This document shows, one piece after another, positions 10,101-17,601 of a stretch of 64,000 nucleotides of DNA. The notes beneath the pieces are model-generated. The model was given only the letters and a program-made list of their open reading frames with translations. It searched no databases and was not told the DNA's origin. Both the position numbers and the translations under genes were made by a program. The stretch spans positions 62,001 to 126,000 of the forward strand of contig NZ_JANUGZ010000001.1 of NCBI RefSeq assembly GCF_024753205.1. Reading direction: 5' to 3'. Source of the stretch: Massilia aurea (GTDB lineage: Bacteria > Pseudomonadota > Gammaproteobacteria > Burkholderiales > Burkholderiaceae_D). Position 1 is the stretch's first letter, and each line of letters starts with the position of its first letter.

Positions 10101-10177
10101 TGACCCCATTCGTGGGCGACGCCAATACCCAGACCCCGGAATTCAAGTCGTTCCTGGTCAATATCGAAAGGGTCTAA
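7103..10177 (+). CDS. fdnG: Formate dehydrogenase major (alpha) subunit, selenoprotein, FdnG/FdoG type
   Basis: This 1024-residue periplasmic molybdenum enzyme oxidises formate to CO2. It reads through an in-frame UGA at 7688-7690 as selenocysteine 196; on both sides the reading frame matches E. coli FdnG/FdoG (DNQARV-U-HGPTVA). It has a Tat signal (RRQFLR, residues 5-10) and a [4Fe-4S] site at Cys50, 53, 57 and 92. The C-terminal molybdopterin-binding domain ends in TLTPFVGDANTQTPEFKS. The start ATG follows AGGAGA. The beta and gamma subunit genes follow at once, and fdhE, selA, selB and selC lie downstream. Automatic calling would split it at the UGA into pieces ending at 7690 and starting near 7703. 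Confidence 0.97.
7688..7728 (+). promoter_or_regulatory. Bacterial SECIS element with selenocysteine UGA codon
   Basis: The UGA is followed directly by CACGGACCTACGGTGGCC and a small hairpin whose apical loop is GGTCT between GGCC arms (7706-7718). E. coli fdhF and fdnG have the same GGUCUG-type loop at this distance, where SelB binds. The selB and selC genes in the same locus support the reading. Confidence 0.9.
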
Positions 10178-10180
10178 ACA

Positions 10181-11110
10181 ATGTCTTCATTACAATCTCT
10201 CGATATTGCGGCGCGTTCGGCAACCACCACGCAACCGCCGGTGGCCCGTACGCACAAGCCTGAAGTCGCCAAGCTGATCGACGTGTCCAGCTGCATCGGC
10301 TGCAAGGCATGCCAGGTGGCGTGCATGCAGTGGAACGATCTGCGCGATGAAATCGGCGAAAACCACGGTACCTACGACAACCCGATCGACCTGACGCCAC
10401 AGTCGTGGACCGTCATGAAGTTCTCGGAAGTCGTGACCAAGTCTGCGGAAGAGGGCGATCGCCTGGAGTGGCTGATCCGCAAGGACGGCTGCATGCACTG
10501 CGACGAGCCAGGCTGCCTGAAGGCCTGCCCGGCGCCGGGCGCGATCGTCAAGTACACGAACGGCATCGTTGACTTCATCAGCGAGAACTGCATCGGCTGC
10601 GGCTATTGCGTCGCCGGTTGCCCGTTCGACGTGCCACGCATCAGCAAGGTGGACTCGAAGGCCTACAAATGCTCACTGTGCGCCGACCGCGTTGCAGTGA
10701 ACATGGAACCGGCCTGCGTGAAGATCTGTCCAACTGGCGCCATCCGTTTCGGCACCAAGGAAGACATGATCGAATACGCGGGTGACCGCGTGGTCGACCT
10801 GAAGGAACGTGGTTACCAGAACGCCGGTTTGTACAACCCGGCCGGTGTGGGCGGCACGCACGTGATGTACGTGCTGCAGCACGCGGACAAGCCGAACCTG
10901 TATGCCGGCCTGCCCGAGAATCCGACCATCAGCCCGACCGTGGCGCTGTGGAAGGGTATCGCCAAGCCGCTGGGTGTGGCTGCAATGGTCGGTGCTGCTG
11001 TTGCCGGCTTCTTCCACTACATGAAGGTCGGCCCGATCGAGACGCACCACGACGAACCCGATGTTCAGCCGACGCCTGGTCCCGACCAGCGCGACGACGA
11101 ACGGGTATAA
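10181..11110 (+). CDS. fdnH: Formate dehydrogenase iron-sulfur (beta) subunit
   Basis: The 309-residue electron-transfer subunit carries four ferredoxin-like cysteine groups. The first is Cys38, 41, 44 and 48 ([12 protein letters not shown]); further groups lie in [24 protein letters not shown] and CSLCADR...CVKICP. Near the C-terminus a single transmembrane helix (about 262-284) anchors it to the membrane on the periplasmic side, as in FdnH. It passes electrons from the alpha subunit to the cytochrome b subunit. The gene starts 3 bp after the alpha stop codon. The tail after the helix is short and acidic. Confidence 0.96.
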   Translation: MSSLQSLDIAARSATTTQPPVARTHKPEVAKLIDVSSCIGCKACQVACMQWNDLRDEIGENHGTYDNPIDLTPQSWTVMKFSEVVTKSAEEGDRLEWLIRKDGCMHCDEPGCLKACPAPGAIVKYTNGIVDFISENCIGCGYCVAGCPFDVPRISKVDSKAYKCSLCADRVAVNMEPACVKICPTGAIRFGTKEDMIEYAGDRVVDLKERGYQNAGLYNPAGVGGTHVMYVLQHADKPNLYAGLPENPTISPTVALWKGIAKPLGVAAMVGAAVAGFFHYMKVGPIETHHDEPDVQPTPGPDQRDDERV

Positions 11111-11120
11111 GGAGAAGACC

Positions 11121-11750
11121 ATGTTTATCACTCGCTATCGCGACATGACGCGCATGAACCACTGGGCCGTGGCTCTGTTGTTCATCTGCGCCGGATTGAC
11201 TGGCCTTGCCTTGTTCCATCCGTCGATGTTCTTCTTCAGTGTGTTCTTCGGCGGTGGGCAGTGGACCCGTATCCTGCATCCGTTCTTCGGTTTGCTGATG
11301 GTGCTGGGTTTCGTGTTCCTGTTCTTCGCCGTCGTTCGTGACAACTTCTGGACCAAGACCGATACGGCCTGGGTCAAGAAGGCGCCGGAACTCCTCAAGG
11401 GTAACGAGCACGCGATGCCGCCTGTACACAAGTACAATGCGGGCCAGAAAGCCGTGTTCTGGATCTTTGCCGTGAGTCTGGTGCTGCTGTTGATCACTGG
11501 CTTCATGTTCTGGCAACCATGGTTCGCGGACTTCTTCCCGATTCCGCTGCGTCGTTTCGCGATGCTGGTGCACGCGGCTTCGGCCCTGGCACTGGTGCTG
11601 AGCGTGATCATGCACGTGTACGCCGCCATTTGGGTCAAGGGCTCGTTCCGCGCCATGACCCGTGGCACGGTGCACGAGGACTGGGCCAAGTCGCACCACC
11701 CGCTGTGGTACAAGGAAGTGGCAGAGGACGCCAAGCGCAACAAGCGCTAA
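11121..11750 (+). CDS. fdnI: Formate dehydrogenase cytochrome b556 (gamma) subunit
   Basis: This 209-residue membrane protein has four transmembrane helices and the haem-ligand histidines expected for FdnI/FdoI (MNHWAV, ILHPFF, MLVHAAS, IMHVYAAIW). It takes electrons from the beta subunit and reduces quinone in the inner membrane. ATG 11121 is preceded by AAGGAG, 10 bp after the beta stop codon. With the two previous genes it makes the full membrane-bound complex. Confidence 0.95.
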   Translation: MFITRYRDMTRMNHWAVALLFICAGLTGLALFHPSMFFFSVFFGGGQWTRILHPFFGLLMVLGFVFLFFAVVRDNFWTKTDTAWVKKAPELLKGNEHAMPPVHKYNAGQKAVFWIFAVSLVLLLITGFMFWQPWFADFFPIPLRRFAMLVHAASALALVLSVIMHVYAAIWVKGSFRAMTRGTVHEDWAKSHHPLWYKEVAEDAKRNKR

Positions 11751-11786
11751 CGTAGTATTGTTGCTCTTCTGAGTCAGCTTCAAAAC

Positions 11787-11872
11787 CGTCGTTCCCGCGC
11801 AGGCGGGAACCTCAGTGTGCATGCGGTTCGATTCGCTGGCACACTTGGGTTCCCGCCTCCGCGGGAACGACG
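11787..11872. repeat. Paired dRS3-like palindromic repeat
   Basis: Two hairpins, GTTCCCGCGCAGGCGGGAAC and GTTCCCGCCTCCGCGGGAAC, are bracketed by an outer inverted repeat CGTCGTTCCCGCG (11787-11799) / CGCGGGAACGACG (11860-11872). The core resembles the dispersed dRS3 repeats known from Neisseria and other beta-proteobacteria. It lies between the gamma subunit gene and fdhE. Confidence 0.75.
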
Positions 11873-11931
11873 TTCTTTGGCAGCTTGAACCGTATTGCCG
11901 TTGCAAGAATTCAATAGGAAGCATCCTTTCC

Positions 11932-12963
11932 ATGAGCATTACCAAAGCCTCAAAGCTGCTCAGCCCCGAAGAAATCGCTGTCCGGGCTGGCGAGCAAATG
12001 CCGTATATCCAACTCCCGGTGCGCCGCGAGTTGTTCTCCGCCCGTGCGACCCGTCTGCGCCAGCTGGCGCCGGGGCACGCGATGCACGACTTTTTACTGT
12101 TTGCTGCCGAACTGGCCGCCGTACAGCACGAAGTGCTGCAGGATTACCCGACCGTGACGCTGCCGACGCTGGACGATCTGGCCGCCGCCGCGCGCGCCGC
12201 CCAGGCACCGGTCCCGGCGCCGCTGTGGCCGCGCGATCCGGTCTGGCGCGGCGCGATGCGCCGCATGCTGGAACTGCTGGTTCCGCGCCTCGCGGGCAGC
12301 CCGGCGCAAGCCGCCGTGCAGGCCCTGCTGGCTGCGGGCGACGACCATCTCGAGGGCCAGGCCGAACTGCTGCTGCAAGGCGCGGCCGGCCTGGACATGA
12401 GCGCGGCACCCCTGGTGGCGGCCGGTCTGCAGGTGTACTGGACGAACATGGTCCTGGCCATCCAGGAAGCGTATGGCGCGGCGCGCCAGCAGCCGTACGG
12501 CCGCACGCTCGACATGACGACCTGCCCATGCTGCGGCAGTCTGCCGACCGCGTCGATCACGCGGGTCGACCAGACCGGCAGCAACTTCCGCTATCTGCAC
12601 TGCTCGCTGTGCTCCGCGCAGTGGCATATGGTGCGGGTCAAGTGCAGCCACTGCGAAAGCACCAAGGGCATTCACTACCATTCACTCGAGGCGCTGGCCA
12701 CGGATGGCGCGGTGCAGGATGCGTCGCAGGCATCGGTGCAAGCCGAGACGTGCGACGAGTGCCATCACTACATCAAGATCGTGCGCATGGAGCGCGAGCT
12801 CAATGTCGATCCGGTGGCGGACGACCTGGCCTCGCTGACGCTGGACATCCTGGTGTCCGAAGCGGGCTACGAGGCGCATGGTGTCAACCTGCTGCTGCTG
12901 TCGGGCGGTGAGGAAGCGCCAAGCGAACCGGCCATCGCACCACCATCGAACCGGAGTAATTGA
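11932..12963 (+). CDS. fdhE: Formate dehydrogenase accessory protein FdhE
   Basis: The 343-residue cytoplasmic protein is needed for maturation of the respiratory formate dehydrogenase. It shows four CxxC pairs (CPCC, CSLC, CSHC, CDEC), the rubredoxin-like metal-binding knuckles of FdhE. The start at ATG 11932 has AGGAAG upstream; a longer frame from 11815 would begin inside the palindromic repeat and was rejected. It is followed 2 bp later by selA. The repeat element upstream suggests it may have a promoter of its own. Confidence 0.94.
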   Translation: MSITKASKLLSPEEIAVRAGEQMPYIQLPVRRELFSARATRLRQLAPGHAMHDFLLFAAELAAVQHEVLQDYPTVTLPTLDDLAAAARAAQAPVPAPLWPRDPVWRGAMRRMLELLVPRLAGSPAQAAVQALLAAGDDHLEGQAELLLQGAAGLDMSAAPLVAAGLQVYWTNMVLAIQEAYGAARQQPYGRTLDMTTCPCCGSLPTASITRVDQTGSNFRYLHCSLCSAQWHMVRVKCSHCESTKGIHYHSLEALATDGAVQDASQASVQAETCDECHHYIKIVRMERELNVDPVADDLASLTLDILVSEAGYEAHGVNLLLLSGGEEAPSEPAIAPPSNRSN

Positions 12964-12965
12964 TC

Positions 12966-14423
12966 ATGTCGCTCAGCGAGTCCGTGGTCCACGGCTCGAA
13001 GGCGACAGTCAAGGAACTGCCTTCGATCGATAAACTGCTGCGCTTGCCATCGGTGCAGGCGCACCTGTCTGTCCACGGCCATACGCTGGTCGCCGGGCAG
13101 GCGCGCGCGCTGGTCGATGACCTGCGCGCGCAAGCGCTGGCTGGCGTGCTTGCGGCGAGCGCCGTGACGCCCGATGCGTTGGGCGGGGCGCTGGCCCAGC
13201 GCATCGCTGCGCGGATCGCGCCGCGCATGCGCCGCGTGATCAACCTGACCGGCACGGTCATTCATACCAATCTGGGCCGCTCGGTGCTGCCGGATGTGGC
13301 AATTCGCCGCCTGACGGCGATGATGGCCGGCCCGAACAATCTCGAATACAACCTCGACACCGGCTCACGGGGCGATCGCGACAGCATCGTCGAAGGCTTG
13401 CTGTGCGAAATCACCGGCGCCGAAGCGGCGACGGTGGTCAACAACAATGCCGCCGCGGTGCTGCTGTCGCTGGCCGCGCTGAGCGGCGGGCGCGAAGCGA
13501 TCATCTCGCGCGGCGAACTGGTAGAAATCGGCGGCGCCTTCCGCATGCCGGACGTGATGGACAGCGCCGGCGCGCGCATGGTCGAGGTAGGCACCACCAA
13601 CCGCACGCACCTGGCGGACTACGAGCGCGCGATCACCGAGCGCACGGCAATGCTGATCAAGGTCCACACCAGCAACTATATGGTGCAGGGCTTTACCAGT
13701 GCGGTGAGCGAGGCCGAACTGGCGCCGCTAGCCCGCGCCCGCGGCGTGGCGCTCGTGTCGGACCTGGGCAGCGGCTCGCTGATCGACATGGGCAAGTACG
13801 GCTTGCCGCAGGAACCGACGCCGCAGCAGATGCTGGCCGATGGCTGCGACGTGGTCATGTTCTCCGGCGATAAATTGCTGGGCGGCCCTCAGGCGGGCCT
13901 GATCGTCGGCACGCGCGAACACATCGGGCGCATCCGCAAGTTTCCGATGAAGCGCGCGCTGCGGCTGTCCAAGCTGCCGCTGGCGGCGCTGGAAGCGACC
14001 TTGCAGCTGTACCTGCAACCCGAACTGCTCGTGCGCGAGTTGCCGACGCTGCGCTGGCTGACCCGCACGCAGGAGCAGGTGGCCGTGGCCGCAAACGCGA
14101 TCCTGGAACCGCTGCGCGCGGCGCTGGCGCCGCGCTATACCGTCACGCTCGAACCGATGCTCAGCCAGATCGGCTCGGGTTCGCTGCCGATCGACCGCCT
14201 GCCATCGTGCGGGCTGGCGATCGCGCCGGTCTTGTCTGGCAAGCGCGGCATGGGCACGGCGCTCGACGCGCTGTCTGACGCCATGCGCAGCCTGCCGGCG
14301 CCGATCATCGGCCGCATCGCCGACGACCGCGTGCTGCTCGACTGCCGCTGCGTCGACGATCCGAACGAGGTCATCAATCAATTGGCCGGCCTGCGCCTGG
14401 CCATCATCGGAGAAGCCCCATGA
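12966..14423 (+). CDS. selA: L-seryl-tRNA(Sec) selenium transferase
   Basis: The 485-residue PLP enzyme converts seryl-tRNA(Sec) to selenocysteyl-tRNA(Sec) using selenophosphate. The PLP lysine is Lys303 in [12 protein letters not shown]. The N-terminal domain and the [18 protein letters not shown] segment are typical of bacterial SelA. ATG 12966 is preferred over TTG 12960; it is just after the fdhE stop. The stop codon overlaps the selB start as ATGA, which implies translational coupling. No selD, the selenophosphate synthetase, is in the window. Confidence 0.97.
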   Translation: MSLSESVVHGSKATVKELPSIDKLLRLPSVQAHLSVHGHTLVAGQARALVDDLRAQALAGVLAASAVTPDALGGALAQRIAARIAPRMRRVINLTGTVIHTNLGRSVLPDVAIRRLTAMMAGPNNLEYNLDTGSRGDRDSIVEGLLCEITGAEAATVVNNNAAAVLLSLAALSGGREAIISRGELVEIGGAFRMPDVMDSAGARMVEVGTTNRTHLADYERAITERTAMLIKVHTSNYMVQGFTSAVSEAELAPLARARGVALVSDLGSGSLIDMGKYGLPQEPTPQQMLADGCDVVMFSGDKLLGGPQAGLIVGTREHIGRIRKFPMKRALRLSKLPLAALEATLQLYLQPELLVRELPTLRWLTRTQEQVAVAANAILEPLRAALAPRYTVTLEPMLSQIGSGSLPIDRLPSCGLAIAPVLSGKRGMGTALDALSDAMRSLPAPIIGRIADDRVLLDCRCVDDPNEVINQLAGLRLAIIGEAP

Positions 14424-16339
14424 TTGTCGGCACTGCAGGCCACATCGACCACGGCAAGACGGCGCTCGTGCGCGCACTAACGGGCATCGACGCCGACCGG
14501 CTGCCGGAAGAAAAACGGCGCGGCATCACCATCGAACTCGGTTACGCGTGGATGCCGCTGGAAGACGGGCGCCGCATCGGTTTTGTCGACGTGCCGGGCC
14601 ACGAAAAACTCGTACGCACGATGGTGGCCGGCGCCAGCGGTATCGACTTCGGCTTGCTGCTGATCGCGGCGGACGACGGCCCGATGCCGCAAACGATCGA
14701 GCACGCGACCATCCTGTCGCTGCTGGGCGTTCGCCGTGGCGCGGCCGTGATCACCAAGATCGACCGCGTGGAGCCGGCGCGCGTCGCCGAGACCGAAGCC
14801 CGCGTACGCGCGCTGCTGGCCAGCAGCGGGCTGGACGATTACCCGGTGCTGCACGTCTCGAGCGTGCGCGGCGACGGCATCGATGCCTTGCGCGCCGATC
14901 TGGTCGACGCACTGGCCGCTGCGCCGGGCGACGGCGTGGAGGGTGCAGGTTTCCGCATGGGCCTGGACCGCGCGTTCACGCTGGATGGCGTCGGCACCGT
15001 GGTGGCCGGGAGCGTTTCGGCGGGCGGCGTGACGATTGGCGACGCGTTGTCGCTGGCATCCTCGCCGGATGATTCTTACCGCGTTCGCAGCCTGCAAGTA
15101 CACAGCCGCGCGGCGCAGGCGGCGCAGGCGGGCCAGCGCTGCGCCGTGGGCCTGGCGGGCCTGGAACGCACGGACGAACTGCGCGGCCAGGTGCTGTGCG
15201 ATCCGGCCATCGCCTTGACCACGCAGCGGATCGACGTCTGGCTGCAGGTGGCCGCCACCGAAGACAAGCCGCTGCGTTCGGGTACGCTCGTGCACCTGCA
15301 TGCAGCGACCCAGGATTGCCTGGTGACGGTGGCCGTGCTGGGCCAGCCGTTGATCGCGCCAGGCGCCGGCGCACCGGCCCAGCTCGTGCTGCACAAGCCG
15401 GCCAACGTCTGGCATGGCGACCGTTTTATCTTGCGCGACGCGTCGGCGGTGCGCACGGTGGCCGGTGGCCAGGTGCTCGATCCGCTGGGGCCGATCCGTT
15501 ATCGGCAGACGCCCGAGCGCCTGGCGTACCTGGAAACCCAGCGCGCGGTTGATCCGCTGACGCGCCTGCTGGGCGCGCTGGCGCAGGCGCAGTACGGCGT
15601 CAATGGCGCGACCTGGCTGCGCAGCAGCGGCCTGGCGCGCTGGCCGTTTGATTTGGCAGGCGTGCCCGACATCGTGGTGGGCGCCGGCGGCGAGTGGCTG
15701 ATCGCCCGCACGCGTCTTGATGAGGCGCAGGCCGGCCTGCTGGCGGCCCTGCGCGACTTCCACGACAAGTATCCGGACGAAATCGGACCGGACGTGCAGC
15801 GGGCCCGCCGCCTGGCGGCGCCACGCATGCCCGAGGCGCTGTGGCTGCAGCTGACGGGGCACATGATCGAGGCCGGCGTGCTCGCCCGCCGGAATGGCTT
15901 CCTGCATTTGCCGGAGCATGGCGTCGCCTTGCGCGCGGCCGAGCAGATCGTGGCCGAACATGCGCTGCCGATGCTGCTTGAAGGGCGCTTCGATCCGCCA
16001 TGGGTACGCGACATCGCGCTGCAGGCGCGGTTGCCCGAAGCGCAGGTGCGCCAGGTGCTGGGCCGCATGGCGCGCGGCGGTGACGTGTATCAGGTGGTCA
16101 AGGATCTGTTCTATCATCCGGCCGTGATGCACGAGCTGGCGGCGCTGGCGAGGAAGCTCGCCGCGGAAGAAGTCGGTGGCCAGGTCACGGCTGCGCGTTT
16201 TCGCGATCTGACGGGCCTGGGACGCAAGCGCGCGATCCAGATCCTGGAGTTCTTTGATCGCATCGGACTGCTGCGCCGCGTGGGTGACGTACATCTGCTG
16301 CGGCCGGGAACGTTGCTGTTTTCCGAGAAAACGCTGTGA
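14420..16339 (+). CDS. selB: Selenocysteine-specific elongation factor
   Basis: The 639-residue translation GTPase delivers Sec-tRNA(Sec) to the ribosome at UGA codons marked by a SECIS. G1 is GHIDHGKT (residues 7-14), the switch region [10 protein letters not shown]3 DVPGHE and G4 TKID. EF-Tu-like beta-barrels follow, then C-terminal winged-helix repeats that bind the SECIS hairpin (for example [20 protein letters not shown]). It overlaps selA by 4 bp. Its target here is the UGA of the formate dehydrogenase gene about 6.7 kb upstream. Confidence 0.97.
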   Translation: MIVGTAGHIDHGKTALVRALTGIDADRLPEEKRRGITIELGYAWMPLEDGRRIGFVDVPGHEKLVRTMVAGASGIDFGLLLIAADDGPMPQTIEHATILSLLGVRRGAAVITKIDRVEPARVAETEARVRALLASSGLDDYPVLHVSSVRGDGIDALRADLVDALAAAPGDGVEGAGFRMGLDRAFTLDGVGTVVAGSVSAGGVTIGDALSLASSPDDSYRVRSLQVHSRAAQAAQAGQRCAVGLAGLERTDELRGQVLCDPAIALTTQRIDVWLQVAATEDKPLRSGTLVHLHAATQDCLVTVAVLGQPLIAPGAGAPAQLVLHKPANVWHGDRFILRDASAVRTVAGGQVLDPLGPIRYRQTPERLAYLETQRAVDPLTRLLGALAQAQYGVNGATWLRSSGLARWPFDLAGVPDIVVGAGGEWLIARTRLDEAQAGLLAALRDFHDKYPDEIGPDVQRARRLAAPRMPEALWLQLTGHMIEAGVLARRNGFLHLPEHGVALRAAEQIVAEHALPMLLEGRFDPPWVRDIALQARLPEAQVRQVLGRMARGGDVYQVVKDLFYHPAVMHELAALARKLAAEEVGGQVTAARFRDLTGLGRKRAIQILEFFDRIGLLRRVGDVHLLRPGTLLFSEKTL

Positions 16340-16342
16340 CCC

Positions 16343-16371
16343 TGACGCAATTTTTCCGGACAAGGTAAAAT
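16343..16371 (+). promoter_or_regulatory. Putative selC promoter
   Basis: TGACGC (16343-16348) and TAAAAT (16366-16371) are 17 bp apart, ending 11 bp before the tRNA. The -35 is weak. It lies directly after the selB stop, so selC could also be made by processing of a longer transcript. Confidence 0.45.
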
Positions 16372-16382
16372 CCCGGCTCAAC

Positions 16383-16478
16383 GGAAGGAAATCGTCCCTG
16401 GTGGGGCGGCTGGGCTTCAAACCCAGTTGGTGGCGCCATGCGTCGCCGGGTGGGTTCGACTCCCGCATCCTTCCGCCA
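16383..16478 (+). tRNA. selC: tRNA-Sec (UCA anticodon), CCA encoded
   Basis: The 96-nt gene has a TCA anticodon inside the 5-bp stem CTGGG/CCCAG (loop CTTCAAA), a 6-bp D stem (CGTCCC/GGGGCG), a long variable arm, a 5-bp T stem (GTGGG/CCCGC) around TTCGACT, and an encoded GCCA end. These are the marks of bacterial tRNA-Sec, and it aligns with E. coli selC along its length. In the 8-bp acceptor stem the last pair appears to be A-A (16390 with 16463), so seven pairs are canonical. Confidence 0.97.
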
Positions 16479-16513
16479 TCCTTTCTGTTGCTGTTCCTGT
16501 TCTTCACACTCCT

Positions 16514-16960
16514 ATGATCATCCTCGGCTTCGACTATCCGGACGACTGCTATTTCGACCTCGACAATGATATGTGGTGCCGTCCGCTGGCTGACGGTCGC
16601 GTGCAGGTGGGCGTGAGCGCGTTCGGTGTCCAGATCAGCGGCAACCATTTCTACATGTGCCGCCCCAAGCCGGTGGGTAACGAGGTCGAGCAGGGCAAGA
16701 CGGTGGGTGTCGTGGAGCTGAGCAAGACGGTCGTAACGATCAAGACGCCGGTGTCCGGGACGATCGTCGAAATCAACACCGCGCTGGAAGAAACGCCCGA
16801 ATTGATCCATCAGGATCCGTATGGCGCCGGCTGGATTTCCGTCATCCAGGCCAGTGACTGGGAACGCGACCGCGCGCAACTGGCGCATGGCGCCGATCTG
16901 GTCGAACAGGCCGAGCGACGCATGCGGCTCGAGCCGGTCGATGACTGGATCAAGCCGTGA
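16514..16960 (+). CDS. GcvH-like lipoyl-carrier protein
   Basis: The 148-residue protein has a lipoyl-domain fold signature. VVELSKTVVTIKTPVSG aligns with the lipoylation loop of glycine cleavage H protein, and Lys71 falls at the lipoyl-lysine position. Cysteines at 12 and 22 are near the N-terminus. No gcvT or gcvP is near, so a role in glycine cleavage is unlikely. GcvH-like lipoate-binding proteins are known carriers in sulfur oxidation (the sHdr/LbpA system). It starts 36 bp after selC and overlaps the next gene (DsrE-like) by 4 bp. A sulfur or selenium carrier role is my inference. The frame extends upstream into the tRNA, so ATG 16514 was chosen. Confidence 0.75.
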   Translation: MIILGFDYPDDCYFDLDNDMWCRPLADGRVQVGVSAFGVQISGNHFYMCRPKPVGNEVEQGKTVGVVELSKTVVTIKTPVSGTIVEINTALEETPELIHQDPYGAGWISVIQASDWERDRAQLAHGADLVEQAERRMRLEPVDDWIKP

Positions 16961-17343
16961 ATTCGGCACACGCGGGCCTCGCCATTATGGTCTGGTCATG
17001 CGATTTAACCCGGCCCGAGGCACTGACGACGCCGTTCATGACGGCGCAGGCCGCGGCGGCGCTCGACATGCCCGTCAAGATGTTGTTTACGAATCAGTCC
17101 GTCGCCTGGCTGCTGCGCGAACACAGCGCGCGCCTGACCGGTTTCGGCGCCGACCGCTGGACAGTTGCGCGGCACCTCGATGCCACGGTTGAGCTGGGTG
17201 TCGAGATCCGCGCCTGCAGCCAGGCGTTGAATGCTCTTGGCGCGGACCTCACTGCATTGGCGCCCCAGTGCGCCGGCGTCGAAGGCATGGTGACATTCGT
17301 CGAGCAGGGCAGCGCGCCGGGCTGGCACATGCTGGTGTTTTAA
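16957..17343 (+). CDS. DsrE-like sulfur-relay family protein
   Basis: The 128-residue protein resembles the DsrE/DsrF-like family. It has an N-terminal beta-strand (LAIMVWSCDL), the PVKMLFTNQSVAWLL segment and VEIRACSQALNAL, where Cys87 is at the position of the sulfur-carrying cysteine of DsrE/TusD. It starts with GTG overlapping the stop of the GcvH-like gene (GTGA), so the two are probably co-translated. DsrE proteins pass persulfide sulfur between partners. Next to selenocysteine genes it might handle selenium, but that is not shown by the sequence. Confidence 0.7.
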   Translation: MNSAHAGLAIMVWSCDLTRPEALTTPFMTAQAAAALDMPVKMLFTNQSVAWLLREHSARLTGFGADRWTVARHLDATVELGVEIRACSQALNALGADLTALAPQCAGVEGMVTFVEQGSAPGWHMLVF

Positions 17344-17377
17344 GCCTACGCGTCCAGGATTCTCGCTCAGATAACAC

Positions 17378-17525
17378 AGCCGGGGTCAGGTCTGACATTC
17401 GGACACGGCCTCAGCCTGAGCCAGGTCCAATCGTGCATCGACCAGCCTTAGCATAGCCCCGTGTCAGCTCGTTTCGACTATCTGGCTGTCGAGTTCGTGT
17501 CCGAATGTCAGACCTGACCCCGGCT
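17378..17525. repeat. 148-bp element with perfect 30-bp terminal inverted repeats
   Basis: The arms 17378-17407 and 17496-17525 are exact reverse complements (start AGCCGGGGTCAGGTCTGACA). The 88-bp interior has no ORF. The GGGGTCAGGTCTGAC type of repeat is familiar from REP-like or MITE-like elements of beta-proteobacteria. No target duplication is visible. It lies between two convergent genes and could also act as a two-way transcription stop. Confidence 0.75.
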
Positions 17526-17549
17526 TTCGGAGTGCAGAATACGCCAGCC

Positions 17550-17580
17550 AAAAAAAGCGCCGGGCTGCGAACCCGGCGCC
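17550..17580 (-). terminator. Rho-independent terminator of the di-haem oxidoreductase gene
   Basis: GCGCCGGG (17557-17564) pairs with CCCGGCGC (17572-17579), followed on the minus strand by TTTTTTT. It lies about 22 bp after the stop codon at 17602. Confidence 0.9.
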
Positions 17581-17601
17581 TCTGTCACATCGGCACGAAC
17601 G

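Noticed and set aside
16514..16960. Genuine glycine cleavage H protein
   Set aside because: gcvT and gcvP are absent, the lipoyl loop differs from GcvH, and the partner gene is DsrE-like.
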